The position numbers were made by a program, and so were the translations under genes. The notes under the pieces are model-generated. The model searched no databases, had not been told where the DNA came from, and saw only the letters and a list, made by a program, of their open reading frames with translations. DNA of 64,000 nt from RU20A sp042610495 (GTDB lineage Bacteria; Pseudomonadota; Alphaproteobacteria; Rhizobiales; Rhizobiaceae). Below are positions 1 through 7,649 of the stretch, piece by piece; the stretch's first letter is position 1, and the number at the start of each line of letters is the position of its first letter. The stretch is from the NCBI RefSeq assembly GCF_042610495.1, contig NZ_JBHGAP010000001.1, forward strand, positions 806,001-870,000, written 5' to 3'.

Positions 1-463
1 CTTCGGCGATCACCATGAAATTCTCCGATGGCGCGCCGTCGATGCCCTTCGGCTGGAGGATGTCGGTCGCCCGGCACTCCAGCGCCGCCAGCGCTTCGGC
101 CACGAAGGGCGCGTTGACAAGACGACCCGGTTCCGGCGTCAGACCGGCCAGCACGAATTCATCCACATCAGGCCCGACAGGCGCGGACGATGCGTTCATC
201 GCATCGATGATGGCCCGGCCGACGAAGCTCGCCGTAAAGACCCCCGTCTGCTTCACATTCTCCACACTGTCCTTCCAGCCGGAGGACGAGAACATCACGA
301 GCTTCGGCCGGTCGCTGATGGCGTTGAAGAAGGAATAGGGAGCGAGATTGCGCACGCCATCCTTCGACAGCGTGCCGATCCAGCCGATCGGGCGCGGCGA
401 GACGATCGCCTTGAAGGGATCATGCGCCAGCCCGTGGCGATTTTCGGCGGTCTCGTAAAACAT
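1..463 (-). CDS. Flavin reductase-like domain protein (3' end outside window)
   Basis: The first 154 codons are present; the gene runs off the left edge. The N-terminus (DPFKAIVSPRPIGWIGT, then NLAPYSFFNA) is the FMN-binding pattern of the flavin reductase-like / flavoredoxin family, whose members bind FMN and are often electron carriers or small oxidoreductases. Expected to be cytosolic. The ATG at 463 overlaps the stop of the nitroreductase gene by one base (TGATG), so the two are translationally coupled and probably act in related flavin chemistry. The substrate cannot be told from sequence. Confidence 0.8.
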   Translation of the reverse strand, partial: MFYETAENRHGLAHDPFKAIVSPRPIGWIGTLSKDGVRNLAPYSFFNAISDRPKLVMFSSSGWKDSVENVKQTGVFTASFVGRAIIDAMNASSAPVGPDVDEFVLAGLTPEPGRLVNAPFVAEALAALECRATDILQPKGIDGAPSENFMVIAE

Positions 464-1047
464 CAGTCTTCACCGCCGACCCAGGTGACGATGTCGGAAA
501 GTGCCGGGCGCGGACGCTCCGTCGGCGGCACGGTGGCCGTGCCGATATGGATGAAGCCGGCGACCTTTTCGCCCGCTTCGACGCCGAGAATCGGGAAGGC
601 GCGCGCGTCGAAGGCGTACCACTCCGTCAGCCAGTTGGAGGAAAAGCCGTGCGCATTGGCAGCCATCAGGAGATTGAGGCAGACCGCACCCGCCGACATG
701 ACCTGCTCCCATTCCGGCACCTTCACATGCGGGGCCGCCCGGCTGATGACGGCGATGACGAGCGGTGCGCGCGTCAGCCGCGTCTTCTCCACCTTCACCA
801 TCTCCTCGGAAAGATTCGGCTTGTCACCCATGGCGATCTCGGCCAGCGCCTCGCTGATGCGCACGCGCTCGGCGCCGCGATAGACGATGAAGCGCCAGGG
901 GGCGAGCTTGCCGTGATCGGGCACGCGCGAGGCCAGCGTCAGCATCTCCTCGATCTCGGCGCGCGACGGGCCGGGCTCGGCCATCTGGAAGGCGGGAATG
1001 GAGCGGCGGGTGGCGAGATAGTCGGGGAGCGTGATTTGCGTTTTCAT
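463..1047 (-). CDS. Nitroreductase family protein (YdjA-like)
   Basis: 194 residues, close to the usual length of single-domain FMN nitroreductases. The N-terminus (TRRSIPAFQMAEPGP) and the PDHGKLAPWRFIV stretch match the YdjA subgroup, which carries FMN bound by the RRS motif and reduces nitro or enone compounds with NAD(P)H. I chose the ATG at 1047 because the family motif begins about 13 residues later; an in-frame extension to 1158 adds residues unlike the family. It is the first gene of a two-gene minus-strand unit with the flavin reductase-like gene and faces an exported-protein gene. Confidence 0.85.
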   Translation of the reverse strand: MKTQITLPDYLATRRSIPAFQMAEPGPSRAEIEEMLTLASRVPDHGKLAPWRFIVYRGAERVRISEALAEIAMGDKPNLSEEMVKVEKTRLTRAPLVIAVISRAAPHVKVPEWEQVMSAGAVCLNLLMAANAHGFSSNWLTEWYAFDARAFPILGVEAGEKVAGFIHIGTATVPPTERPRPALSDIVTWVGGED

Positions 1048-1253
1048 CGGGCGGAAATTCCAATAAGCATGTCGCATCAGGATGCCGCATTCATGCAGAC
1101 GGCGGGCGACAAGACAAGGTCGGGTCAGAACGCGAACCGGCAGACGCGCCTTCGGCACATCGCGGCACGCTTGCGGATGCGGCTCCGGCGAGCCACGAAA
1201 TTGCCACAGGCCCGCTTCAAGTGGAGTCTGACGCTCAGGAAGTCAACAGCACC

Positions 1254-2300
1254 ATGCCAAGCCCCCGCCCGTTTCCCGGTTCCGAGATGCTCCCATGCCG
1301 CCGGCCGATCGGCCTTGCGCTGGCCCTTCTTGCCGGTCTTCTGGCGGGACCGATGACGGCAGAAGCGCAGGAAGGCGCCGACGCCTTCAAGACCTTCCCG
1401 CTCGGCACCGAGCAGCAGCAGCCCGCCTCGCCCGCCCAGACGCCGGCGAGCGGCTTCAATCCGCTGACGATCGAGGAAGCCGTGCCGAAGACCCGCGACG
1501 TTCGGCTGGAAGCGCTGCTGGTCGAGAAGGGCAAGCCCGTGGAACAGGGACTGACCTGGCGTATCTTCTCGCCCATTCCGGGCGCCGACGGCAAGTTGCC
1601 GCTGCTGGCCACGGCCGAGGGCGGCTCGGCGGCCCTGAACCTCGTCCCCGGCGAATATTTCGTCAATGTCGCCTTCGGCCGCGCCGCCGCAACCCGCAAG
1701 ATCCGCGTGCCCGAAACCGGCGCAGTGGAGCGCCAGCAGCTCGTGCTCGATGCCGGCGGCGTGAAGCTGAACGCGGTCTCGGGCGCGGATGTGCGCATTC
1801 CCCCGGACGAACTCTCCTTCGCCATCTACTCCTCGGAGGAAAAGGAGGATGGCGAGCGCACGCTGATCATGGCCGATGTGAAGCCCAACGCCGTGGTGCG
1901 GCTGAATGCCGGCACCTATCACGTCGTCTCCAACTATGGGGACGTCAACGCCACCATCCGCGCCGATATCCAGATCGAGGCAGGCAAGCTCACCGAAGCC
2001 ACCATCCAGCACCGGGCCGCGAAGCTGACGCTGAAGCTCGTGGCCGGACCCGGCGGCGAGGCGATCGCCGACACGGCCTGGTCGATCCTGACATCTTCCG
2101 GCGACACGGTCAGCGAAAGCGTCGGCGCCTTCCCGACCATCGTGTTGGCGGAAGGCACCTACATCGCGGTCGCCCGCAACAAGGACAAGATCTACCAGCG
2201 CGACTTCACTGTTCGCGCCGGCGTCAACACCGATGTCGAAGTCCTGCTCTCCCAGCACCAGGCCGAACAGGGCGCCCGCGCTGCCGCCGTCGCGGACTGA
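1254..2300 (+). CDS. Exported protein of unknown function with repeated beta-sandwich-like segments
   Basis: About 348 residues. A hydrophobic segment (GLALALLAGLLAGPMTAEAQ) ends in a plausible signal-peptidase site, so the product should be periplasmic or anchored. The mature part contains several related segments ending in patterns such as GTYHVVSNYGDVNATIRADI and GTYIAVARNKDKIYQRDF, resembling carboxypeptidase-regulatory-like or fibronectin-like folds. No catalytic motif is visible. The ATG at 1254 has AGGAAG 11 bases upstream; a second ATG at 1287 would give a shorter signal peptide. It converges with the next gene with no space between stop codons (2300 and 2301). I do not recognise a function. 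Confidence 0.7.
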   Translation: MPSPRPFPGSEMLPCRRPIGLALALLAGLLAGPMTAEAQEGADAFKTFPLGTEQQQPASPAQTPASGFNPLTIEEAVPKTRDVRLEALLVEKGKPVEQGLTWRIFSPIPGADGKLPLLATAEGGSAALNLVPGEYFVNVAFGRAAATRKIRVPETGAVERQQLVLDAGGVKLNAVSGADVRIPPDELSFAIYSSEEKEDGERTLIMADVKPNAVVRLNAGTYHVVSNYGDVNATIRADIQIEAGKLTEATIQHRAAKLTLKLVAGPGGEAIADTAWSILTSSGDTVSESVGAFPTIVLAEGTYIAVARNKDKIYQRDFTVRAGVNTDVEVLLSQHQAEQGARAAAVAD

Positions 2301-2852
2301 TCAGCCAAACGTAATCTGCACGATCTCGTCGCTATCGGGCTTCAGCTCGATGTTCACGCGCTGCGGATTGTAGTCCTGCGTGACCATGTCGCCGGTGTGG
2401 TAAACCCGCAGCGGACGGCCGACGAGGCTGGAGACCGGGCTGTTGACGGAGCCCAGCGTCTGGCCGGGCTTGAAGACATCCCAGGGGAAGCGCTTGTTGG
2501 TCTCCAGCGGCTGCGCATCATGCAGGCCGAATTCCTGTATGCTGCGCTGGCTGTGGATGCGGATGCCACGCAGCGGCTGCTCATGCCCCCAGTAATTCTG
2601 GATATCGACGGGCACATGCAGCGTCGCCGTGATGGTCGACAGGACCATGTTGGCCATCGTGGCCGGCGGCTCGGCAGTGAAATCAAAGTCCTGGTAGCCA
2701 TCCTGCGGCGTATCGACGTAGAACCACGGATCAAGGCTCGGCGAGGACCAGCCCGTGCTGGTCACCTGCCCCACCGCCGTGATCACCACATGGCTCGGCG
2801 TGTGATTATCGATCTGCAGGACGACTTCAAGAATATCGCGCACACGTTGCAT
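2301..2852 (-). CDS. Hypothetical protein with I78 inhibitor-like C-terminus
   Basis: 183 residues, no signal peptide. The last 45 residues (LVGRPLRVYHTGDMVTQDYN, then PQRVNIELKPDSDEIVQITFG) follow the pattern of the small I78 peptidase-inhibitor family, which ends in D-x-R-x-N-hydrophobic-x-hydrophobic...G. The N-terminal 130 residues are unassigned and rich in Trp, Tyr and Pro. The ATG at 2852 is set by a GGAGG six bases upstream; an earlier ATG at 2882 lacks one. If the domain call is right, a protease partner may exist, but its identity is unknown. An I78-like tail without export signal is unusual, because most I78 proteins I know of are small secreted proteins. Confidence 0.65.
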   Translation of the reverse strand: MQRVRDILEVVLQIDNHTPSHVVITAVGQVTSTGWSSPSLDPWFYVDTPQDGYQDFDFTAEPPATMANMVLSTITATLHVPVDIQNYWGHEQPLRGIRIHSQRSIQEFGLHDAQPLETNKRFPWDVFKPGQTLGSVNSPVSSLVGRPLRVYHTGDMVTQDYNPQRVNIELKPDSDEIVQITFG

Positions 2853-3064
2853 GTCTCGCCTCCGAAACGGCCCGGCCAACATCTGTCCGGTTCGGCTGCG
2901 ATGCTACCGGCACGGCGTGCGGAATCAACCGCAATTCGCATCTGCGAACAGGGTTTGTCGCAGCCCGCCACGCGCCTGTCGGCGCCTGACTGGCGCGCCG
3001 GGGCCATTTGCAAAGTCGCCTGCCCTGACTATGCTCCGGACCTCAGCGCCACCCGGAGACCCGC

Positions 3065-3808
3065 TTGAGCAGCGACCGCCTTTTCGACGACGTCTTCCTG
3101 TCCGAAATCTACGACGCCTGGCATCCGCGCGGCGTGCGCGACGATTTCGATTTCTACATGCCGCTGATCATGCGTGCACGATCGGTGCTGGATATCGGCT
3201 GCGGCACAGGGACGCTTCTTGACGAGGCCAGACGATCCGGCCATCGGGGACTGCTTTGCGGCATCGATCCGGGCGCAGGCGTGCTGTCGCGGGCCTATGC
3301 CTTTCCGGATGTCGAATGGGTTGAGGGAACCCTGCCCCGGCCGGACTGGACGGCGCGTTTCGATCTCGCCGTCATGACCGGCCACGCCTTCCAGGCGATC
3401 CTCTCCGATGCCGATGTCGACGCGTTCCTCTGCGGCGTCAGGGAGTGTCTTGAACCGGGCGGGCTCTTCGCCTTCGAGACCCGCAATCCGCTCGTCCGCC
3501 CGTGGGAGCGCTGGACGCCGGATCGGCCAGCGCTGGTGTGCCTCAAGGATGGCACCGAGGTCACGATCGTGACGACCGTGACGGCGGCTTTCGATGGCCA
3601 CACCATCGCCTTCCGTCACGACTTTCTCGGCAACCATCCCGCCCTGCCGCTCATAAGCGAGAGCCGGTTGCGTTTCCTTGATGCAGCGGCCCTCGCCCAA
3701 CGCGTGAGCGAATGCGGCTTCGTCATCGAAGCGCTGTACGGCGACTTTCAGGCGCGACCGCTGACGGCCGAAAGCCCCGAGATCATCATTCTTGCAAGGC
3801 GGGCTTAG
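3065..3808 (+). CDS. Class I SAM-dependent methyltransferase
   Basis: 247 residues. Motif I (VLDIGCGTG, residues 41-49) binds S-adenosylmethionine, followed by the acidic end of strand 2 (GIDPGAG) and the ECLEPGGLFAFETRNP block typical of small-molecule methyltransferases. The start is a TTG at 3065, supported by GGAG six bases upstream and by the absence of an in-frame ATG before the conserved region. The substrate is not evident. It sits alone between two minus-strand genes, with its stop 18 bases from the stop of the acyltransferase gene. Confidence 0.85.
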   Translation: MSSDRLFDDVFLSEIYDAWHPRGVRDDFDFYMPLIMRARSVLDIGCGTGTLLDEARRSGHRGLLCGIDPGAGVLSRAYAFPDVEWVEGTLPRPDWTARFDLAVMTGHAFQAILSDADVDAFLCGVRECLEPGGLFAFETRNPLVRPWERWTPDRPALVCLKDGTEVTIVTTVTAAFDGHTIAFRHDFLGNHPALPLISESRLRFLDAAALAQRVSECGFVIEALYGDFQARPLTAESPEIIILARRA

Positions 3809-3826
3809 ACGCGTGCCCGCGCCGCC

Positions 3827-4675
3827 TTAGGCGGTACGGCGCAGCCTGCGGCGCGGTGGCGGGGCGAGCGAAAAGACCGAGGTGTAAAGGCGGCTCATCA
3901 GATCCTTGCGGTCGGTGATGGCGGCGATCTCGCTGTAGGGCAGCATGCGGCCGATGCGCGCCGAGATCGTGCTGCCGGACAGGCGGCGGAACTCGCGGAT
4001 CAGCAGCGAGAGGCGCAGCGTCAGCGACAGCTTGCTGGCGAGATGGAAGAGGCGGCCGTTCTGGCCCTCGAAATAGACGGGAATGACGCTGGCGCGGGCC
4101 GACTGGATGAGCTTGGCGGCAAACATCTTCCACGGCAGGTCTTCCGCGCGCCCGAACCCCTTGCGGGCCGTCGCGACACCGCCGGCCGGAAAGACGACGA
4201 CGGTGACGCCTTCCTTCAGCAGCCGCACAGCCTCGTGGCGTGTCGCCATGTTCAGCGCCAGCGCCTCCTTGGTCTCCTCGAACGAGATCGGCAGCGAATA
4301 GGGCGCCATTTCTGGCACCTTCAGCAGTTCGTTGTTGATGAGGACACGGAAGGGGCGGCCAAGCTCTTCGGCGAGCGCCAGAACGGCGATACCGTCGCCG
4401 ATGCCGAAGGGGTGGTTGGCGACGATGACGATCGGGCCATCCGGCAGGTCGCGCGGCGGCCATTCGCCGCTCACCTGCATCTTCACATTGATGAGGTCGA
4501 GCATCTCGCCGAACACACGTGCGCTCTTGCCGACGATCTCCGTCTTCCAGCGCTCGTAGAGCTTCGCATAGCGATTGCGGCCCGACAGGCCTTCGACGGA
4601 CCGGATGAACCACCGCTTGAGGCGGGGATCATTGGCATTCGCGTAGGACAATTCCTTGAACTTCAAGCGTCGCAC
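3827..4675 (-). CDS. Lysophospholipid acyltransferase (PlsC-like) family protein
   Basis: 282 residues. Two acyltransferase signatures are visible: NHPFGIGD (residues 87-94), equivalent to the catalytic NH...D box, and VVFPAGGVAT near residue 160, corresponding to the FPEG substrate-binding motif. The histidine-to-aspartate spacing is five residues rather than four, as in the hemolysin/ornithine-lipid (OlsA-like) branch. Such enzymes transfer acyl chains onto lysolipids at the cytoplasmic membrane. It could serve ornithine-lipid or another membrane-lipid pathway; the substrate is not decidable. The Arg-rich C-terminus may bind membranes. Confidence 0.8.
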   Translation of the reverse strand: MRRLKFKELSYANANDPRLKRWFIRSVEGLSGRNRYAKLYERWKTEIVGKSARVFGEMLDLINVKMQVSGEWPPRDLPDGPIVIVANHPFGIGDGIAVLALAEELGRPFRVLINNELLKVPEMAPYSLPISFEETKEALALNMATRHEAVRLLKEGVTVVVFPAGGVATARKGFGRAEDLPWKMFAAKLIQSARASVIPVYFEGQNGRLFHLASKLSLTLRLSLLIREFRRLSGSTISARIGRMLPYSEIAAITDRKDLMSRLYTSVFSLAPPPRRRLRRTA

Positions 4676-4804
4676 CTCGTCATCGCGCCGTCATACGCCG
4701 GAAATATTACACTTTTCTGACAGAGCATGTGAGGGGTTTGCAGGCGTTTGCGCAGCCAAATTTGCCGGCAATCCCGGCAACCGCCCAACCGGACACCGCT
4801 CCCC

Positions 4805-4839
4805 AAAAGAAAGGGGCCGGCCATCAGGGCCAGCCCCCA
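4805..4839 (-). terminator. Rho-independent terminator after thrS
   Basis: On the minus strand, GGGGCTGGCC (complement of 4828-4837) pairs with GGCCGGCCCC (complement of 4813-4822) around a five-base loop, followed by a T-rich tract (complement of 4805-4812). It begins nine bases after the thrS stop codon. Confidence 0.8.
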
Positions 4840-4845
4840 TTTTCA

Positions 4846-6858
4846 TCAAAGCCCGCGCTGGGCGCGCTTGCGCTTCACATCCGGCGGCGTCGCCTCGTCG
4901 ATCAGCGCCGCAAGCGCCGCGTCGAGTGCCATCGGCGTCTGGTTCTGCGAACCGAGGCGGCGGATGTTGACGGAGCGCTCCTCCGCCTCCCTCTTGCCGC
5001 ATACGATGATCACGGGCACCTTGCTGACCGAGTGTTCGCGGACCTTGTAGTTGATCTTCTCGTTGCGGAAATCGGTCTCGACATGGAGACCGGCATCGCG
5101 CAGAAGCTCCGCCACCTCGCGGCCGTAATCATCGGCCTCGGACGTGATCGTCGCGACCACCACCTGCACCGGCGCGAACCACAGCGGCATATGGCCGGCG
5201 AAGTTCTCGATGAGGATGCCGAGGAAGCGCTCCATGGAGCCGCAGATGGCGCGGTGGATCATCACCGGCTGCTGCTTTTCCGAGGCCTGGTCGATATAGA
5301 AGGCGCCGAAGCGTTCCGGCAGGTTGAAGTCCACCTGCGTGGTGCCGCACTGCCATTCGCGGCCGATGGCGTCCTTCAGCGTGTACTCGAACTTCGGACC
5401 GTAGAAGGCGCCCTCGCCCGGCAGGATGCCGGTCTTGATGCGGCCTTCCGACTGCGCCTCGATCGTCTTCAGCACGTCCATCATCACGCTTTCGGCGCGA
5501 TCCCACAGCGCGTCGGTGCCGACGCGCTTTTCCGGGCGCGTGGAGAGCTTCACGACGACCTCGTTGAAGCCGAAGTCCTCATAGACCGAGAGGATCAGCG
5601 CATTGATGCGCAGGCACTCGGCCGCCATCTGCTCATCCGTGCAGAAGACATGCGCATCGTCCTGCGTGAAGCCGCGAACGCGCATCAGACCGTGCAGGGC
5701 GCCGGAGGCCTCGTAGCGATGCACGATGCCGAATTCCGCAAGGCGGATCGGCAGTTCGCGGTAGGACTTCAGACCATGCTTGAAGATCTGCACGTGACCG
5801 GGGCAGTTCATCGGCTTCAGCGCGAAGACGCGGTTGTCCGCTTCCTTGTCGTCGGGATGCGTAAAGGCATAGGCCGACTTCACCGCGAACATGTTCTCCT
5901 GGTACCAGCCCCAGTGACCGGAGGTCTCCCAGAGCGAAGCATCCAGCACCTGCGGCGCGTTGACCTCTTCGTAGGCGCCCGCCAGCCGCCGGCGCATATA
6001 GGCCGTCAGCGTCTGGAACATGCGCCAGCCCTTGCCGTGCCAGAAGACGACGCCCGGGCCTTCCTCCTGGAAATGGTAGAGATCCATTTCGCGGCCGAGC
6101 TTGCGATGATCGCGCTTTTCGGCCTCGGCGAGGATGTGGAGGTAGCGGTCGAGATCTTCCTGCGTTGCCCAGGCCGTGCCGTAGATGCGGGTCAGCATGG
6201 GATTGTTGCTGTCGCCGCGCCAGTAGGCGCCAGCCACCTTCATCAGCTTGAAGGCCATGCCGATCTGGCCGGTCGAGGCCATGTGCGGCCCGCGGCAGAG
6301 GTCGAACCAGTCGCCCTGATAATAGATCTTGAGGTCCTGCCCTTCCGGGATCGCGTCGACCAGCTCGACCTTGTAGCGCTCGCCCTTCTCGGCAAAGACC
6401 TGACGCGCCTTCTCGCGCGGCCAGACTTCCTTGGTGAAGGGTTTGCCGCGGCCGATGATCTCCTTCATCTTCTTCTCGATGACTGGCAGGTCATCGGGCG
6501 TGAAGGGCCAGTCGTCGCCGCTGTCGGGGTGGACGCGCTTGAAGTCGTAATAGAAGCCGTTCTCGATCACCGGACCGATGGTCACCTGCGTGCCGGGCCA
6601 AAGCTCCTGCACGGCCTCGGCCATCACGTGGGCCGTGTCGTGGCGGATGAGCTCGAGCGCGCGCGGATCCTCGCGCGTCACGATCTCGATCCGGCCGTCC
6701 GTGACGGGATCGGAGAGATCGGTGACGACGCCATCCAGCGCAATCGCGACCGCCTTCTTGGCGAGCGACTTGGAAATGGATTCGGCCACATCCCGGCCGG
6801 TCGTGCCCGCCTCATAGGAGCGGACGGAGCCATCGGGGAAAGTAAGGGAAACAGACAT
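4846..6858 (-). CDS. thrS: Threonyl-tRNA synthetase
   Basis: 670 residues, slightly longer than the E. coli enzyme. Charges tRNA-Thr in the cytosol. Domain order: TGS domain at the N-terminus (SVSLTFPDGSVRSYEAG), editing domain with the HDTAHVMAEA zinc/editing motif, class II catalytic core with HGKGWRMFQTL and MNCPGHVQIFK (the Cys ligates the active-site zinc), and the anticodon-binding domain starting near MPLWFAPVQVVV. The ATG at 6858 has AGGAG seven bases upstream; a TTG one codon earlier is less likely. Transcribed alone, with a terminator directly downstream. Confidence 0.97.
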   Translation of the reverse strand: MSVSLTFPDGSVRSYEAGTTGRDVAESISKSLAKKAVAIALDGVVTDLSDPVTDGRIEIVTREDPRALELIRHDTAHVMAEAVQELWPGTQVTIGPVIENGFYYDFKRVHPDSGDDWPFTPDDLPVIEKKMKEIIGRGKPFTKEVWPREKARQVFAEKGERYKVELVDAIPEGQDLKIYYQGDWFDLCRGPHMASTGQIGMAFKLMKVAGAYWRGDSNNPMLTRIYGTAWATQEDLDRYLHILAEAEKRDHRKLGREMDLYHFQEEGPGVVFWHGKGWRMFQTLTAYMRRRLAGAYEEVNAPQVLDASLWETSGHWGWYQENMFAVKSAYAFTHPDDKEADNRVFALKPMNCPGHVQIFKHGLKSYRELPIRLAEFGIVHRYEASGALHGLMRVRGFTQDDAHVFCTDEQMAAECLRINALILSVYEDFGFNEVVVKLSTRPEKRVGTDALWDRAESVMMDVLKTIEAQSEGRIKTGILPGEGAFYGPKFEYTLKDAIGREWQCGTTQVDFNLPERFGAFYIDQASEKQQPVMIHRAICGSMERFLGILIENFAGHMPLWFAPVQVVVATITSEADDYGREVAELLRDAGLHVETDFRNEKINYKVREHSVSKVPVIIVCGKREAEERSVNIRRLGSQNQTPMALDAALAALIDEATPPDVKRKRAQRGL

Positions 6859-6995
6859 CAAAAATCTCCTGATCCAGTCCCGCCTACGAATGCGGGTGGT
6901 GCATGGGACAAAAACGGCCCGGATGGCCGCGCGCTGCGCGGTATAGGGGGATTTGGGCGCGATGGGAAGGGTGGGTCACGGGCGCAAGCCTCGCC

Positions 6996-7289
6996 TCACG
7001 CGACCTTTTCGACGATTGTCAGCTTCATGCCAAGCGCTGACAGTACACGCGCCACCGTATCATAACGCGGGCGGGCGCCTTCCTTCAGGGCCTTGTAAAG
7101 GCTTTCGCGGCCGAGACCCGCTTCCTTTGCAATTTCTCCCATGCCTTTCGCCTTTGCCACATGGCCGAGCGCCGCGAGAAACACATCCGCGTCCTCATCT
7201 TCCAGCGCAGCGGACAGGAAAGCGGCGATCATCTCGTCACTGTCGAGATAGTCGCTGACATCGAAGTCTGTCGTGATTTCGGTCGTCAT
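6996..7289 (-). CDS. HigA-like antitoxin (XRE-type helix-turn-helix)
   Basis: 97 residues. The C-terminal half is a helix-turn-helix (GMGEIAKEAGLGRESLYKAL, then PRYDTVARVLSALGMKL) of the addiction-module antidote family (COG3636-like); the acidic N-terminus (MTTEITTDFDVSDYLDSDEM) is typical for toxin neutralisation. Its ATG at 7289 overlaps the stop of the upstream toxin gene by four bases (ATGA), so it is translationally coupled. Expected to bind the toxin and to repress the shared promoter at the inverted repeat upstream of the toxin gene. Toxin-first order matches higBA modules. Confidence 0.85.
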   Translation of the reverse strand: MTTEITTDFDVSDYLDSDEMIAAFLSAALEDEDADVFLAALGHVAKAKGMGEIAKEAGLGRESLYKALKEGARPRYDTVARVLSALGMKLTIVEKVA

Positions 7290-7591
7290 CGCGTGTCCTT
7301 TCCCAGCGCATTTGCAAGTTCGATGGCCCGCCGGATGTCGCGCGGCTGGGAGCTTTTGTCTCCGCCGATCAGCAGCAGATAGAGGGTTTCGCCACGCCGA
7401 GTGAAATAGAGACGGTAACCCGGTCCGTAGTGGATCCGCATTTCCGACACGCCACTGCCCACAGGAGCGCAATCCCCCAGATGGCCACGCTCGGCGGCAA
7501 CAAGGCGGGCAAGGATCCGCGCCCGCCCTTGCAGATCGCGGAGATCTCTCAGCCATCGATCGAATGCCGCCGTCTTCTCGAACTTCACCAT
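7286..7591 (-). CDS. RelE/ParE (HigB-like) toxin
   Basis: 101 residues, basic. The core (FDRWLRDLRDLQGRARILARL, MRIHYGPGYRLYFT, LLIGGDKSSQPRDIRRA) is the addiction-module killer pattern of the RelE/ParE superfamily. Relatives are ribosome-dependent mRNA interferases or gyrase poisons; which applies here is not visible. The gene has no Shine-Dalgarno sequence, and its promoter places the transcript start at or within a base or two of the ATG, suggesting a leaderless mRNA. Paired with the downstream antitoxin gene. Confidence 0.85.
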   Translation of the reverse strand: MVKFEKTAAFDRWLRDLRDLQGRARILARLVAAERGHLGDCAPVGSGVSEMRIHYGPGYRLYFTRRGETLYLLLIGGDKSSQPRDIRRAIELANALGKDTR

Positions 7592-7596
7592 GAGAA

Positions 7597-7625
7597 AATG
7601 TATCCCAATGGATACAATTCGTCAA
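7597..7625 (-). promoter_or_regulatory. Toxin-antitoxin promoter with embedded operator
   Basis: On the minus strand, TTGACG (7625-7620), a 17-base spacer and TACATT (7602-7597) form a near-consensus sigma-70-type promoter. A perfect inverted repeat TGTATCC-CAAT-GGATACA (7599-7616) covers the spacer and the -10 element, as expected for antitoxin autorepression. The predicted transcription start coincides with the toxin ATG at 7591. Confidence 0.7.
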
Positions 7626-7649
7626 GAGCACCGCGTCTCGGGACGTCCC

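Noticed and set aside
6859..6995. A T-box or other tRNA-sensing leader upstream of thrS
   Set aside because: Only a small CCCGC/GCGGG hairpin is present; no T-box consensus, and such leaders are rare in proteobacteria.
4729..7065. A 778-codon open frame on the plus strand across thrS
   Set aside because: It is antisense to a complete, motif-rich threonyl-tRNA synthetase; long antisense frames are expected from high third-position GC. No family pattern appears in its translation.
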